This document shows, one piece after another, positions 16,771 through 25,296 of a DNA stretch of 64,000 nucleotides (the first letter of the stretch is position 1; every line of letters starts with the position of its first letter). The translations under genes and the position numbers were made by a program. The notes below the pieces were generated by a model. It was not told where the DNA came from and made no database searches. It saw only the letters and a program-made list of their open reading frames with translations. This DNA comes from Pseudactinotalea terrae. Its GTDB lineage: Bacteria > Actinomycetota > Actinomycetes > Actinomycetales > Beutenbergiaceae. Where the stretch lies: the NCBI RefSeq assembly GCF_009733845.1, contig NZ_WNXZ01000001.1:496001-560000 (forward strand), given 5' to 3'.

Positions 16771-16988
16771 GACGGGTTCCGGTGAGATCGGGCGCCGTGG
16801 CTGCGGTGGGGTACGACGCGGCGACCAACGAGCTCGAGGTCGAGTTCATCGGCGGCGACGTGTACCGGTACTCGATGGTGCCGCCCTCGGTGCACCGCGA
16901 GCTGATGGTCGCCGACTCGATCGGCGCCTACGTCAACCGCGAGGTCAAGCCGCACTACCCGGGCCGCGAGGTCTTCGACGCGGGGTAG
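16767..16988 (+). CDS. KTSC domain protein
   Basis: A 73-residue protein consisting of one KTSC domain, named after lysyl-tRNA synthetase C-terminal-like proteins and of unknown function. The typical pattern is visible: VAAVGYDAATNELEVEFIGG, then VYRYSMVPPSVHRELM and SIGAYVNREVKPHYPGREV. The GTG at 16767 overlaps the ROK stop codon as GTGA, so it is translationally coupled to the ROK gene. A longer frame upstream is out of family and overlaps ROK coding sequence. Confidence 0.82.
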   Translation: MRRVPVRSGAVAAVGYDAATNELEVEFIGGDVYRYSMVPPSVHRELMVADSIGAYVNREVKPHYPGREVFDAG

Positions 16989-17013
16989 ACCTGGTGCAGG
17001 AGTTTGGGCAGGG

Positions 17014-18048
17014 TCAGGGGGTGGGGGCCGGGGCGGTCGAGCCGCGCACGATGAGCTCGGGGGAGTAGACAAGCTCGGTGCGCGGGGCGCCGCCACCGCT
17101 GATCTCGGTGAGCAGGGCGTTGACCGCGGCCGCCGACATCTCCTCGACGCGCTGGCGGATCGTGGTCAGCGGGGGCTCGGTGAAGGCGATGAGGGGGGAG
17201 TCGTCGTAACCGATGACCGAGACGTCGCCAGGCACGGCCAGACCGAGCGCGCGGGCGGCCTTGACGGCGCCGAGGGCCATCACGTCGGAGGCGCACACGA
17301 TGCCGGTGCAACCCTTCTCGATCAGCTCCTTCGCGGCGGCCTGGCCACCCTCGAGCGTGAATAGCGAGGAGGAGACCCATTCCTGGGTGTCGGTGACCCC
17401 GAGGCTCTGCTCCATCGCGGTGGCGAAGCCCTGGATCTTGCGCGCGACCGGCGTGAACCGATCGGGCCCGACGGCGAGCCCGACCTTGGTGTGGCCGAGC
17501 GAGACGAGATGACGCACGGCGAGCGACATGGCCTCGACGTCGTCGGCGGAGATGAAGGAGGCGTCCAGGCCCGGGAGGTAGCCGTTGACGAGCACCATCG
17601 GCAGCCCCTCGCTGCGGAGCTTGTGATAGCGCTCGGGGGAGGCGCTGCGGTCGGCGTGGAGGCCTGAGACGAACACGATGCCGTCGACGCCGTGGTCGCG
17701 GAGCATCTCGGTGAACTCGTCCTCGGTGGTACCGCCGGCGACCTGTGTGCACAGCAGCGGCGTGAAGCCGGAGCTGGCGAGCGCGGCCGAGATCCGTTGC
17801 GCGAACAAGGGGAACACCGGGTTCGTGAGCTCAGGGACCACGAGTCCGATCAGACCGACCGACCGGCCCCGGAGCCGCTCGGGGCGCTCGTAGCCGAGGA
17901 GGTCCAGCGCCTGCAGCACCGCCTGCCTGGTCTCGGCGGCGACCCCCGGCTTGCCGTTGAGCACACGCGAGACCGTGGCCGTGCTGACGCCCGCCATCTC
18001 GGCGAGGTCGGTCAGCCGGGTGCGGCTGCTCGTGCTCGTGGTGCTCAC
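17014..18048 (-). CDS. malR: LacI family regulator of the maltose cluster (MalR-like)
   Basis: A 344-residue LacI/GalR repressor. The DNA-binding domain is clear (RLTDLAEMAGVSTATVSRVLNGKPGVAAETRQ, about residues 11-43, then the hinge near 55-60), followed by a periplasmic-binding-like sugar domain (VGLIGLVVPELTNPVFP to the C-terminus, with IGYDDSP and TTIRQ). GTG at 18048 is preceded by a strong AAGGAGG five nt away. It is divergent from malE, and a palindrome overlapping the malE -35 is its likely operator. The gene name rests on context; the ligand is inferred to be maltose or a maltodextrin. Confidence 0.88.
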   Translation of the reverse strand: MSTTSTSSRTRLTDLAEMAGVSTATVSRVLNGKPGVAAETRQAVLQALDLLGYERPERLRGRSVGLIGLVVPELTNPVFPLFAQRISAALASSGFTPLLCTQVAGGTTEDEFTEMLRDHGVDGIVFVSGLHADRSASPERYHKLRSEGLPMVLVNGYLPGLDASFISADDVEAMSLAVRHLVSLGHTKVGLAVGPDRFTPVARKIQGFATAMEQSLGVTDTQEWVSSSLFTLEGGQAAAKELIEKGCTGIVCASDVMALGAVKAARALGLAVPGDVSVIGYDDSPLIAFTEPPLTTIRQRVEEMSAAAVNALLTEISGGGAPRTELVYSPELIVRGSTAPAPTP

Positions 18049-18086
18049 CTGGACCTCCTTGTCTGAAACGTGTTCTGAAAGTTACA

Positions 18087-18123
18087 GCAAGGCCTTGCAG
18101 AAGGGAAGGATTCGGGATACCTT
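18087..18123 (+). promoter_or_regulatory. malE promoter with overlapping palindromic operator
   Basis: TTGCAG (18095-18100) and TACCTT (18118-18123) are separated by exactly 17 nt. The perfect 12-bp palindrome GCAAGGCCTTGC (18087-18098) covers the -35, and the sequence contains CTTGCAG, a motif reported upstream of Streptomyces maltose operons. A direct repeat CTGAAA lies just upstream (18064-18069 and 18075-18080). Confidence 0.65.
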
Positions 18124-18190
18124 CCATCGAACAGGGCCGTTCGCTACGACGCGACGCCGGCCGAGTCACGACACACACAGGAGTGAGCAG

Positions 18191-19456
18191 ATGCGTCGAA
18201 GCATCATGATCGCTGCGGCAGCAGGCCTGACCCTGGCCCTCGCCGCATGCCAGAGCGGCGGCGGTACCACCGACGACGAGACGACCGACGGCGGCGCCAC
18301 GGGCGGCGAGGAGACCTCCTCTGCCGCCGCGACCGGCACGCTGACGATCTGGGCGGACGAGCTCCGCGCAGAGCCGCTGACGGATGTGGCAGCACAGTTC
18401 GAGTCCGAGACCGGCGTCACGGTCGAGATCGTCCAGAAGAACTTCGACGACATCCGCCCCGAGTTCCTCGCGCAGGCGCCGACCGGTGAGGGCCCGGACA
18501 TCATCGTCGGCGCCCACGACTGGACCGGCGAGCTCGTGACCGCCGGCGTCGTCGCCCCGGTAGACCTCGGCGCCAAGGCCGAGGAGTTCGTCGAGGTGGC
18601 GGTCAACGCCTTCAGCTACGAGGGCTCCAACTACGGCGTCCCCTACGGCATCGAGAACATCGCGCTCGTGCGCAACGACGGCATGACCGACGTCGCACCC
18701 ACCACCTGGGACGAGATGATCGCCGCGGGCGAGGCTGCGGGTGGTCAGTACCCCGTGCTGCTGCAGCAGGGCGATGCGGGCGACGCGTACCACATGTACC
18801 CGTTCCAGACCTCGTTCGGTGCGCCGGTCTTCGCGACCGATGACACCGGTTCCTACCTCCCGGAGCTCGCTCTCGGTGGCGAGGCCGGCACGGCGTTCGC
18901 CGACTGGCTCGCCGCCAACGGCGCGGCCGGAACCGGCGCGCTGCAGACGGCCATCACGGCAGACATCGCCAAGGAGGCCTTCGCCAACGGCGAGTCAGCC
19001 TTCATGGTGACGGGCCCGTGGAACATCTCGGCCTTCACCGACGCCGGCCTGGAGGTCTCGGTGCTGCCGATCCCCTCGGCGGGTGGCGAGACCGCAGCAC
19101 CGTTCGTGGGCGTGCAGGGCTTCTTCGTCAACGCGACGTCCGAGAACCAGCTGCTGGCCAACACCTTCCTGCTCGACTACGTCGCGACCGACGAGGTCCA
19201 GACGGCTCTGTACACCTCCGGTGGCCGGATCCCCGCGCTGACCACCGCGTCTGACGCCGTGGCGGCCGACGACCCGATCGTCGCCGGCTTCGCGGCGGCC
19301 GGCGAGGTGGGCGTCCCGATGCCGACGCTTCCGCAGATGGGTTCGGTGTGGGACTTCTGGGGCACCACCCAGGCCGACATCATCTCCGGTGACGCCAGCG
19401 ACCCGGCTGCCGCGTGGCAGACGATGGTCGAGAACATCGAAGCCGCCATCGGCTGA
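18191..19456 (+). CDS. malE: Maltose/maltodextrin ABC transporter substrate-binding lipoprotein
   Basis: A 421-residue extracytoplasmic lipoprotein of the MalE type (family 1 binding proteins) that captures maltodextrins for MalFG. The lipobox LALAAC places the acylated Cys at residue 20, followed by a Gly/Thr/Asp-rich linker (21-50). The mature protein starts TLTIWADELRAEPLTDVAAQFE and shows MalE features such as GEGPDIIVGAHDWTGEL, YGVPYGIENIALVRN, GESAFMVTGPWNISAF and the C-terminal WDFWGTTQADIISG segment. ATG at 18191 follows AGGAG. The ATPase (MsmX/MsiK-like) is not encoded in the window and is presumably shared from elsewhere, as in other actinobacteria. Confidence 0.94.
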   Translation: MRRSIMIAAAAGLTLALAACQSGGGTTDDETTDGGATGGEETSSAAATGTLTIWADELRAEPLTDVAAQFESETGVTVEIVQKNFDDIRPEFLAQAPTGEGPDIIVGAHDWTGELVTAGVVAPVDLGAKAEEFVEVAVNAFSYEGSNYGVPYGIENIALVRNDGMTDVAPTTWDEMIAAGEAAGGQYPVLLQQGDAGDAYHMYPFQTSFGAPVFATDDTGSYLPELALGGEAGTAFADWLAANGAAGTGALQTAITADIAKEAFANGESAFMVTGPWNISAFTDAGLEVSVLPIPSAGGETAAPFVGVQGFFVNATSENQLLANTFLLDYVATDEVQTALYTSGGRIPALTTASDAVAADDPIVAGFAAAGEVGVPMPTLPQMGSVWDFWGTTQADIISGDASDPAAAWQTMVENIEAAIG

Positions 19457-19463
19457 TCCGCGC

Positions 19464-19523
19464 GCCGCACGCCGCGCGTGCGGCAACAGTCCTCGGGGGC
19501 GTCGGCACGGCGCCCCCGAGGAC
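19464..19523 (+). terminator. Double hairpin between malE and malF (attenuator or mRNA stabiliser)
   Basis: Two consecutive perfect stems lie here: GCCGCACG/CGTGCGGC (19464-19484, 5-nt loop) and GTCCTCGGGGGCG with its complement (19489-19523, 13 bp, 9-nt loop). They sit in the 138-nt gap between the binding protein and permease genes, where partial termination or 3'-end protection would raise MalE over MalFG. Confidence 0.65.
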
Positions 19524-19594
19524 CAGCGGTCGCACCTTCGCGGCCGACGGCACACACCACCAGCGCGACGTCGCGCGAGTCTCTGGAGTTGCTG

Positions 19595-21184
19595 ATGAGC
19601 ACTGTCGCCACCAAGGACGAGACCCCGGTCCGGGGGAGTACCTCGCACGCTCGCGAGCTCAATGGCTGGTGGTTCGTGAAGCTGGCCGTGATGGCGGTGA
19701 TCAACGCCGGCCTGCTGTACGCCGTCTACTCCTCGTTCATGGTGCGCCAGTGGTGGATCCTCGCGGTCACGGTCGTGCTGCTGGTCGTCGTCAACTGGGT
19801 GTACTTCAGCAAGCGCAAGGTGCCGGCGAAGTATCTGCTGCCCGGCGTGATCTTCCTGCTGGTGTACCAGGTGTTCACGATGGGCTACACGGCCTACATC
19901 GCCTTCACCAACTACGGATCCGAGAACACCGTCTCTCGCGATCAGGCGATCGAGCAGATCCTGCGCACCGGTGACATCCGGGTGGAGGGCGCGCTCGACA
20001 TGCCGCTCAAGGTGGTCCGCGACGAGGCCGACCAGCTCGGCTTCGCCGTCGTGGTGGATGGTGAGGTCCAGGTCGGGACCGCCGAGCAACCCCTGGAGCC
20101 GGTCGACGGCGCCACGATCGGTGAGGGCGGCGCCCCCGAGGAGATCCCCGGCTGGAGGGTGCTCAACCTCGCCGAGGTCCTCGAGGTGCAGGGCGAGGTC
20201 ACTGAGCTGCGGGTGCCGTTCTCCGATGACCCGGCCGATGGTTGGGTTCGCACCCAGACGGGCGCGGTCGGCTTCCAGTCCTCGCCGCGCTACTCCTACG
20301 ACGCAGCTGCCGACGCCTTCACCGACATCACCACCGGCACCGTGTACATCCCCAACGACCGTGGCTTCTTCGAGGCCGAGGACGGCACCAGACTGACCCC
20401 GGGCTGGCCGGTGACCATCGGGTTCGAGAACTTCCAGCGCATGCTGACCGACTCCCGGATCAGCAGCGCCCTCCTGCAGGCCGGTGCCTGGACGTTCGCA
20501 TTCGCATTCCTCTCGGTCGCGACCACGTTCTTCCTGGGCCTGTTCCTGGCCATGACGTTCAACCACCCCGCGGTGCGGGGGCGCACACTGATCCGGTCGC
20601 TGCTGATCCTGCCGTACGCGTTCCCAGGCTTCCTCGCCGCGCTGGTCTGGCGAGGCATGCTCAACAACCCCTACGGCTTCATCAACTCGACCATCCTCGG
20701 CGGGGCGGACATCCCGTGGCTGACCGAGGAGTGGCTCGCGCGCTTCTCGATCATCGCGGTCAACCTGTGGCTCGGCTTCCCCTACATGTTCCTCATCGCC
20801 ACCGGGGCGCTGCAGGCCGTGCCCGGCGATGTCTACGAGGCGGCCAAGATCGACGGCGCGAAACCGTTCCGGCAGTTCCGCTCGATCACCCTGCCGCTGC
20901 TGATGATCTCGGTGGCGCCGTTGCTGATCGCCTCGTTCTCCTTCAACTTCAACAACTTCAACCTCATCTACTTCGTGACCGAGGGCGGCCCGAACATCCC
21001 CGGCCACCCGTTGGCGCTGGGGGAGACCGACATCCTCATCTCGGTGGTCTACAAGGTCGCCGTCGTGGCCGGCACCAAGCAGTACGGGCTCGCCGCCGCG
21101 ATGTCGATCCTCATCTTCGTCATCGTCGGCCTGGTCTCGTGGCTGGGCTTCAGACAGACCCGCAAGCTCGAGGAGGTGCTCTGA
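19595..21184 (+). CDS. malF: Maltose ABC transporter permease MalF with long extracytoplasmic loop
   Basis: A 529-residue inner-membrane permease. Three hydrophobic segments lie between residues 25 and 105. A soluble insertion of roughly 170 residues (about 108-280) comes next, then five helices. The EAA loop YEAAKIDGAKPFRQFRSITLPLL (about 416-438) contacts the ATPase. The insertion is placed like the P2 loop of enterobacterial MalF, which docks the binding protein, and makes this protein far longer than the usual 300-residue actinobacterial sugar permease. ATG at 19595 follows GGAG. MalG begins 1 nt after its stop. Confidence 0.93.
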   Translation: MSTVATKDETPVRGSTSHARELNGWWFVKLAVMAVINAGLLYAVYSSFMVRQWWILAVTVVLLVVVNWVYFSKRKVPAKYLLPGVIFLLVYQVFTMGYTAYIAFTNYGSENTVSRDQAIEQILRTGDIRVEGALDMPLKVVRDEADQLGFAVVVDGEVQVGTAEQPLEPVDGATIGEGGAPEEIPGWRVLNLAEVLEVQGEVTELRVPFSDDPADGWVRTQTGAVGFQSSPRYSYDAAADAFTDITTGTVYIPNDRGFFEAEDGTRLTPGWPVTIGFENFQRMLTDSRISSALLQAGAWTFAFAFLSVATTFFLGLFLAMTFNHPAVRGRTLIRSLLILPYAFPGFLAALVWRGMLNNPYGFINSTILGGADIPWLTEEWLARFSIIAVNLWLGFPYMFLIATGALQAVPGDVYEAAKIDGAKPFRQFRSITLPLLMISVAPLLIASFSFNFNNFNLIYFVTEGGPNIPGHPLALGETDILISVVYKVAVVAGTKQYGLAAAMSILIFVIVGLVSWLGFRQTRKLEEVL

Positions 21185-21185
21185 G

Positions 21186-22073
21186 ATGAGTGCTGTGACC
21201 GACGTGACCGGGACCCGCAAGGCTGCGCAGCGCAACCGGTGGTGGCGCGACCTGTCCTGGCGCTATCTCGTGGCGGTGGTGGCGATCGCGTACGCCGCGT
21301 TCCCGATCGTGTTCGTGCTCTCGGCCTCGCTCTCGCGACGCGGCACGCTGAGCGGCACCACGGGACTGTTCCAGTCCGTGACCACCGTTCAGTACGAGGC
21401 GCTGTTCGAGACGCTGTTCTGGCAGTGGATGCTCAACTCGCTCATCATCGGCGGGTTCTCGGCGATCGGCACCGTGATGATGGCGGCATCAGCGGCGTAC
21501 GCGTTCTCACGCTTCCGGTTCAAGGGCCGCCGCAACGCGCTGACGTTCCTGCTGCTGCTGCAGATGTTCCCGCAGCTGCTGGCGTTCGTGGCGATCCTGC
21601 TGCTGCTGCTCGCGCTGGGCGACGCGATCCCGATCCTCGGCCTGAACAGCCGGATGGCGCTGATCGCGGTCTACCTCGGTGGTGCGCTCGGCGCCAACAC
21701 GTTCCTGATGTACGGCTTCTTCAACTCGGTGCCGCGAGAGCTGGACGAGGCGGCCCGTATCGACGGTGCCTCGCACAGCAGGATCTTCTTCACGATCATC
21801 CTGCGGCTGGTCGCCCCGGTGCTCGCTGTCGTGGCGCTGCTGAGCTTCGTCGGATCCTTCAGCGACTTCATCATCGCCAGGGTGGTGCTGACCCAGCAGG
21901 ACCAGCTGACCGTGGCCGTGGGCCTGTACCAGTTCGTCTCAGGTCAGTTCGACGCCCGCTGGGGCATCTTCGCTGCCGGTGCGGTCCTCGCCTCGATCCC
22001 GATCATCGTGCTGTTCCAGTTCCTGCAGCGCTACATCGTGGGCGGGCTCACCGCGGGCGCCGTCAAGGGCTGA
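21186..22073 (+). CDS. malG: Maltose ABC transporter permease MalG
   Basis: A 295-residue permease with six predicted helices, pairing with MalF. The EAA loop ELDEAARIDGASHSRIFFTIILRL (about 182-205) and the MalG-like C-terminus (QFLQRYIVGGLTAGAVKG) are clear. It starts one base after the malF stop, in the same transcript. The alpha-glucosidase gene is convergent, ending 6 nt beyond. Confidence 0.94.
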   Translation: MSAVTDVTGTRKAAQRNRWWRDLSWRYLVAVVAIAYAAFPIVFVLSASLSRRGTLSGTTGLFQSVTTVQYEALFETLFWQWMLNSLIIGGFSAIGTVMMAASAAYAFSRFRFKGRRNALTFLLLLQMFPQLLAFVAILLLLLALGDAIPILGLNSRMALIAVYLGGALGANTFLMYGFFNSVPRELDEAARIDGASHSRIFFTIILRLVAPVLAVVALLSFVGSFSDFIIARVVLTQQDQLTVAVGLYQFVSGQFDARWGIFAAGAVLASIPIIVLFQFLQRYIVGGLTAGAVKG

Positions 22074-22079
22074 CCGAGG

Positions 22080-23795
22080 TCAGCCCAGCCACACCGCCGT
22101 GTCCGAGGGCACGAGCACGTCGCCGTCGGAGGTCTCCTCGAGCGGTCCGCTCGCGAGCACGACGGTGAGCGTGCCCACCGCCACGGGCGCCTCGCCGAGG
22201 TTGACGACCACCCGTAGGTCGCCGTTGCTGAAGGCGAGCACCGTCTCGCTCGGGTCGCCCAGCCACGCGAGCGGGCCGTTCCCGAGGTCGAGCTCGCGGC
22301 GCAGCCGCAGCGCCGTGCGGTAGGTCTCGAGCGTCGAGCCCGGCACACCCTCCTGGACGTCGACGGCGTAGCGAGCCCATTCCTGCGGCTGCGGCAGCCA
22401 GGTCGCGCCGGTGGGCGAGAACCCGAACCCGGGCTCGGCGGCCTCCCACGGGAACGGGACGCGGCAGCCGTCGCGGCCCTTCTCGGCCTGGTCGGTGCGG
22501 AAGTACGCCGGGTCCTCGCGGAGCTCGTCGGGCAGCTCGGTGTGCTCCGGGAGCCCGATCTCCTCGCCCTGGTACAGGTAGGCGCTGCCCGGTAGCGCCA
22601 GCATCAGCAGCGCCGCCGCCCGCGCGCGTCGCAGCCCGAGCTCCGCGTCGGGCTGCGGGTCCTCGGCGCCGATGCCGTTCGGGCCCTTGCCGGTCTCGCC
22701 CAGCCCGAGGCGCGACGAGGCGCGCACCACGTCGTGGTTGGACAGCACCCAGGTGCAGGGCGCGCCCACGGCGTCGCTCGCCTGCAGGCCGCCGGTGATC
22801 GAGGCGCGGAGGCGCTTGGCGTCCCACGGGGTCGAGAGGAAGTCGAAGTTGAAGGCTTGCTGCATCTCGTCGGGGCGGGTGTACGCCGCGATCTTCTCCG
22901 GCCCGTCGGCCCAGGCCTCGGCGACCAGGCAGCGGTCGCCGTCGTACTCCTCGAGCACCGCGTGCCAGCGGCGGTAGATCTCGTGCACGCCGGGCTGGTC
23001 CCAGTACGGCGAGGGGCCGGGATCGTGGGCGTCCGGGTCCTCGTCGTTCCCGCTGACCATGCCCGTGCGGTGATCCCAGTCCGGGAACGACTGGTCTTTC
23101 ACCAACCCGTGCGCCACGTCCACGCGGAAGCCGTCGACGCCCCGATCGAGCCAGAACCGCAGGATCGACTCGAGCTCGAGCCGGACCTCCTCGTTCTCCC
23201 AGTTCAGGTCCGGCTGCGTCACGTCGAACAGGTGCAGGTACCACTGGCCGGGCGAGCCGTCTGCCTCGGTGACGCGGCTCCACGCCGGCCCTCCGAACAC
23301 GCTGCGCCAGTTGGTGGGCGGCTGCTCACCAGCCTCGCCCTTGCCCCCACGGAACACGTAGCGTGCCCGCTCGGGCGACCCGGGCCCGGCGGCCATGGCC
23401 TCCTGGAACCAGGCGTGGTCGCTGCTCGTGTGGTTGGGCACCAGGTCGATGAGGACCTTCAGGCCGAGCTCGTGGGCGCGGGCCAGGAGCGCGTCGGCAT
23501 CGGCGAGCGACCCGAAGCGCGGGTCGACCTGCCGGTAGTCCGCCACGTCGTAGCCGGCGTCGTGCTGGGGGGAGGTGTAGAAGGGCGAGAGCCACAGCGC
23601 GTCGACGCCCAGCCGCACGAGGTGGGGGAGGCGTGCGGTGATCCCACGAAGGTCGCCCATGCCGTCGCCGTCGGCATCGGCGAAGCTGCGGGGGTAGACC
23701 TGGTAGATAACGGCGCTGCGCCACCACTCGCGCCCGGTGGCGGGAGGGTGGACGAGCGTCGTGGTCGCGTCGAGGTCCAGGCCGGTGGTGGTCAT
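22080..23795 (-). CDS. GH13 alpha-glucosidase (maltase / oligo-1,6-glucosidase type)
   Basis: A 571-residue intracellular enzyme that hydrolyses imported maltodextrins from the non-reducing end. The GH13 motifs are all present: WWRSAVIYQVYPRSFAD at the N-terminus, DLVPNHTS (117-124), nucleophile Asp226 in GFRVDVAHG, acid/base Glu293 in VAEAW, and Asp355 in LSNHD. There is no signal peptide, so it is cytoplasmic. The frame is open far upstream through dgt; ATG at 23795 is favoured because homology starts there, with GTG at 23810 an alternative. It is convergent with malG, so it is transcribed separately but belongs to the maltose module. Confidence 0.92.
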   Translation of the reverse strand: MTTTGLDLDATTTLVHPPATGREWWRSAVIYQVYPRSFADADGDGMGDLRGITARLPHLVRLGVDALWLSPFYTSPQHDAGYDVADYRQVDPRFGSLADADALLARAHELGLKVLIDLVPNHTSSDHAWFQEAMAAGPGSPERARYVFRGGKGEAGEQPPTNWRSVFGGPAWSRVTEADGSPGQWYLHLFDVTQPDLNWENEEVRLELESILRFWLDRGVDGFRVDVAHGLVKDQSFPDWDHRTGMVSGNDEDPDAHDPGPSPYWDQPGVHEIYRRWHAVLEEYDGDRCLVAEAWADGPEKIAAYTRPDEMQQAFNFDFLSTPWDAKRLRASITGGLQASDAVGAPCTWVLSNHDVVRASSRLGLGETGKGPNGIGAEDPQPDAELGLRRARAAALLMLALPGSAYLYQGEEIGLPEHTELPDELREDPAYFRTDQAEKGRDGCRVPFPWEAAEPGFGFSPTGATWLPQPQEWARYAVDVQEGVPGSTLETYRTALRLRRELDLGNGPLAWLGDPSETVLAFSNGDLRVVVNLGEAPVAVGTLTVVLASGPLEETSDGDVLVPSDTAVWLG

Positions 23796-23842
23796 CGTTT
23801 CATTCTTCACAGGAGGCGGAACGGATGCAAAGCGGGCCCCAG

Positions 23843-23848
23843 TAGGCT
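23843..23848 (+). promoter_or_regulatory. -10 of the leaderless dgt promoter
   Basis: TAGGCT ends 7 nt before the GTG at 23856, which places the expected transcript start on or next to the start codon. No good -35 is visible. Confidence 0.45.
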
Positions 23849-23855
23849 CGCGTGC

Positions 23856-25145
23856 GTGTCTGCCAACGTGAGGTCGAGCGTCGAGATGCCGGATTCCGGC
23901 TACACCGACGCCGACGTGCAGCGCTGGTACCAGGAGCCCCCGAAGCGGGCCACGCGCACGCCGTTCGAACGCGACCGCGCGCGGTTGGTGCACTCCTCGG
24001 CGCTGCGTCGGCTGGGGGCGAAGACGCAGGTGCTCGGCCCGGGCAGCGACGACTTCGTCCGCACCCGGCTCACGCACTCGCTCGAGGTCGCGCAGGTGGG
24101 TCGCGAGCTCGGCAAGTCGCTGGGGTGCGACCCCGATGTCGTCGACACGGCGTGCCTGTCGCACGACCTGGGGCACCCGCCGTTCGGTCACAACGGCGAG
24201 AACGCGCTCGACCTCGTGGCGATGAACATCGGCGGCTTCGAGGGCAACGCCCAGACGCTCCGCATCCTCACCAAGCTGGAGCCCAAGACCTTCACGCCCG
24301 ACGGCGTCCCGTGCGGTCTCAATCTCACTCGCGCCTCGCTCGATGCCGCGACCAAGTACCCGTGGTTCACCGGCGAGGGCCCGGTCGACCCGCAGGGGGT
24401 CGTGACCGCCAAGTTCGGCGTCTACGGCGACGACGCGCCCGCCTTCCGATGGCTTCGTGACGGCGCTCCCGCGGGGGTGCGGTGTCTCGAGGCGCAGGTG
24501 ATGGATCTCGCCGACGACGTCTCGTACTCGGTGCACGACGTCGAGGACGCGATCGTGCTCGGCAAGGTCGACCCGGTCGCCCTCGGCAGCGACGAGGCTC
24601 ACCACAAGGTCGTCACCCAGGTGCGCGACTGGTACGACCCGGACGTCTCCGACGACGCCCTCGGTGACGCTCTCGACCGGCTGCAGCGGCTGCCGTACTG
24701 GGTGTCCGGGTATGACGGCGGAAGGTTGTCGCTGGCACGCCTGAAGGACATGACCAGTCAGCTGATCGGCCGGTTCTGCGACGCCGCCAGTGATGCGACC
24801 CGCGCCGAGTACGGCGGCGGCCGCCTCGTGCGGTTCGATGCCTCGATCGTCGTGCCCGACGACGTCCTCGCCGAGATCTCGGTGCTCAAGGGCATCGCGG
24901 CGGCCTATGTGATGGCGCCCCGCGAGGACGAGCCCGTCTATCACCGGCAGCGCGTGGTCCTGGCCGAGCTCGTCGAGGCGATCTTCGAGCGGGCCGAGGT
25001 CGCGCTCGAGTCGCCCTTTCTCGCTGACTGGCGGGATGCGGCCGACGAGGGTGCTCGCTTGCGCGTGGTCATCGATCAGGTCGCTTCGCTCACCGACCTG
25101 TCGGCCTACGCCTGGCACGCCCGGCTCTGCGGCACACCCGACTGA
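23856..25145 (+). CDS. dgt: Deoxyguanosinetriphosphate triphosphohydrolase-like HD protein
   Basis: A 429-residue HD-domain dNTPase that splits dGTP (and probably other dNTPs) into nucleoside and triphosphate, lowering dNTP pools. Metal-ligand residues are visible: His74 in RLTHSLEVAQ, His103-Asp104 in CLSHDLGHPPFGHNGE, and a later Asp in LADDVSYSVHDVEDA. The N-terminal FERDRARLVHSSALRRLGAKTQV is typical. GTG at 23856 sits 7 nt after TAGGCT; ATG at 23886 is an alternative start. Actinobacterial dgt genes often precede dnaG; here an ArsR-MFS pair lies between them. Confidence 0.92.
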   Translation: MSANVRSSVEMPDSGYTDADVQRWYQEPPKRATRTPFERDRARLVHSSALRRLGAKTQVLGPGSDDFVRTRLTHSLEVAQVGRELGKSLGCDPDVVDTACLSHDLGHPPFGHNGENALDLVAMNIGGFEGNAQTLRILTKLEPKTFTPDGVPCGLNLTRASLDAATKYPWFTGEGPVDPQGVVTAKFGVYGDDAPAFRWLRDGAPAGVRCLEAQVMDLADDVSYSVHDVEDAIVLGKVDPVALGSDEAHHKVVTQVRDWYDPDVSDDALGDALDRLQRLPYWVSGYDGGRLSLARLKDMTSQLIGRFCDAASDATRAEYGGGRLVRFDASIVVPDDVLAEISVLKGIAAAYVMAPREDEPVYHRQRVVLAELVEAIFERAEVALESPFLADWRDAADEGARLRVVIDQVASLTDLSAYAWHARLCGTPD

Positions 25146-25260
25146 CGCCTCAGGGAGCACGTTCGGGTCCCCACCCACCCGCCGAACCGGTGGTTCTGCC
25201 CGGAACGGGCGCGCATACGGGGCATGACCACCTGCTCACCGTCGACCGCGCGCCAGCTTC

Positions 25261-25290
25261 TTGACAATACCGTCGGGATTCGCCGACCAT
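25261..25290 (+). promoter_or_regulatory. Promoter of the ArsR-MFS operon
   Basis: A perfect -35 TTGACA (25261-25266) and GACCAT (25285-25290), spaced 18 nt, end 6 nt before the ATG at 25297, giving a leaderless transcript. Confidence 0.6.
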
Positions 25291-25296
25291 ACGGGA

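Noticed and set aside
23796-25178. Extension of the alpha-glucosidase frame upstream through dgt
   Set aside because: The extra 460 residues have no GH13 similarity and overlap the HD-domain gene; the start was set at 23795.
25146-25260. Terminator for dgt
   Set aside because: Only short imperfect repeats such as GAACC/GGTTC were seen, too weak to call.
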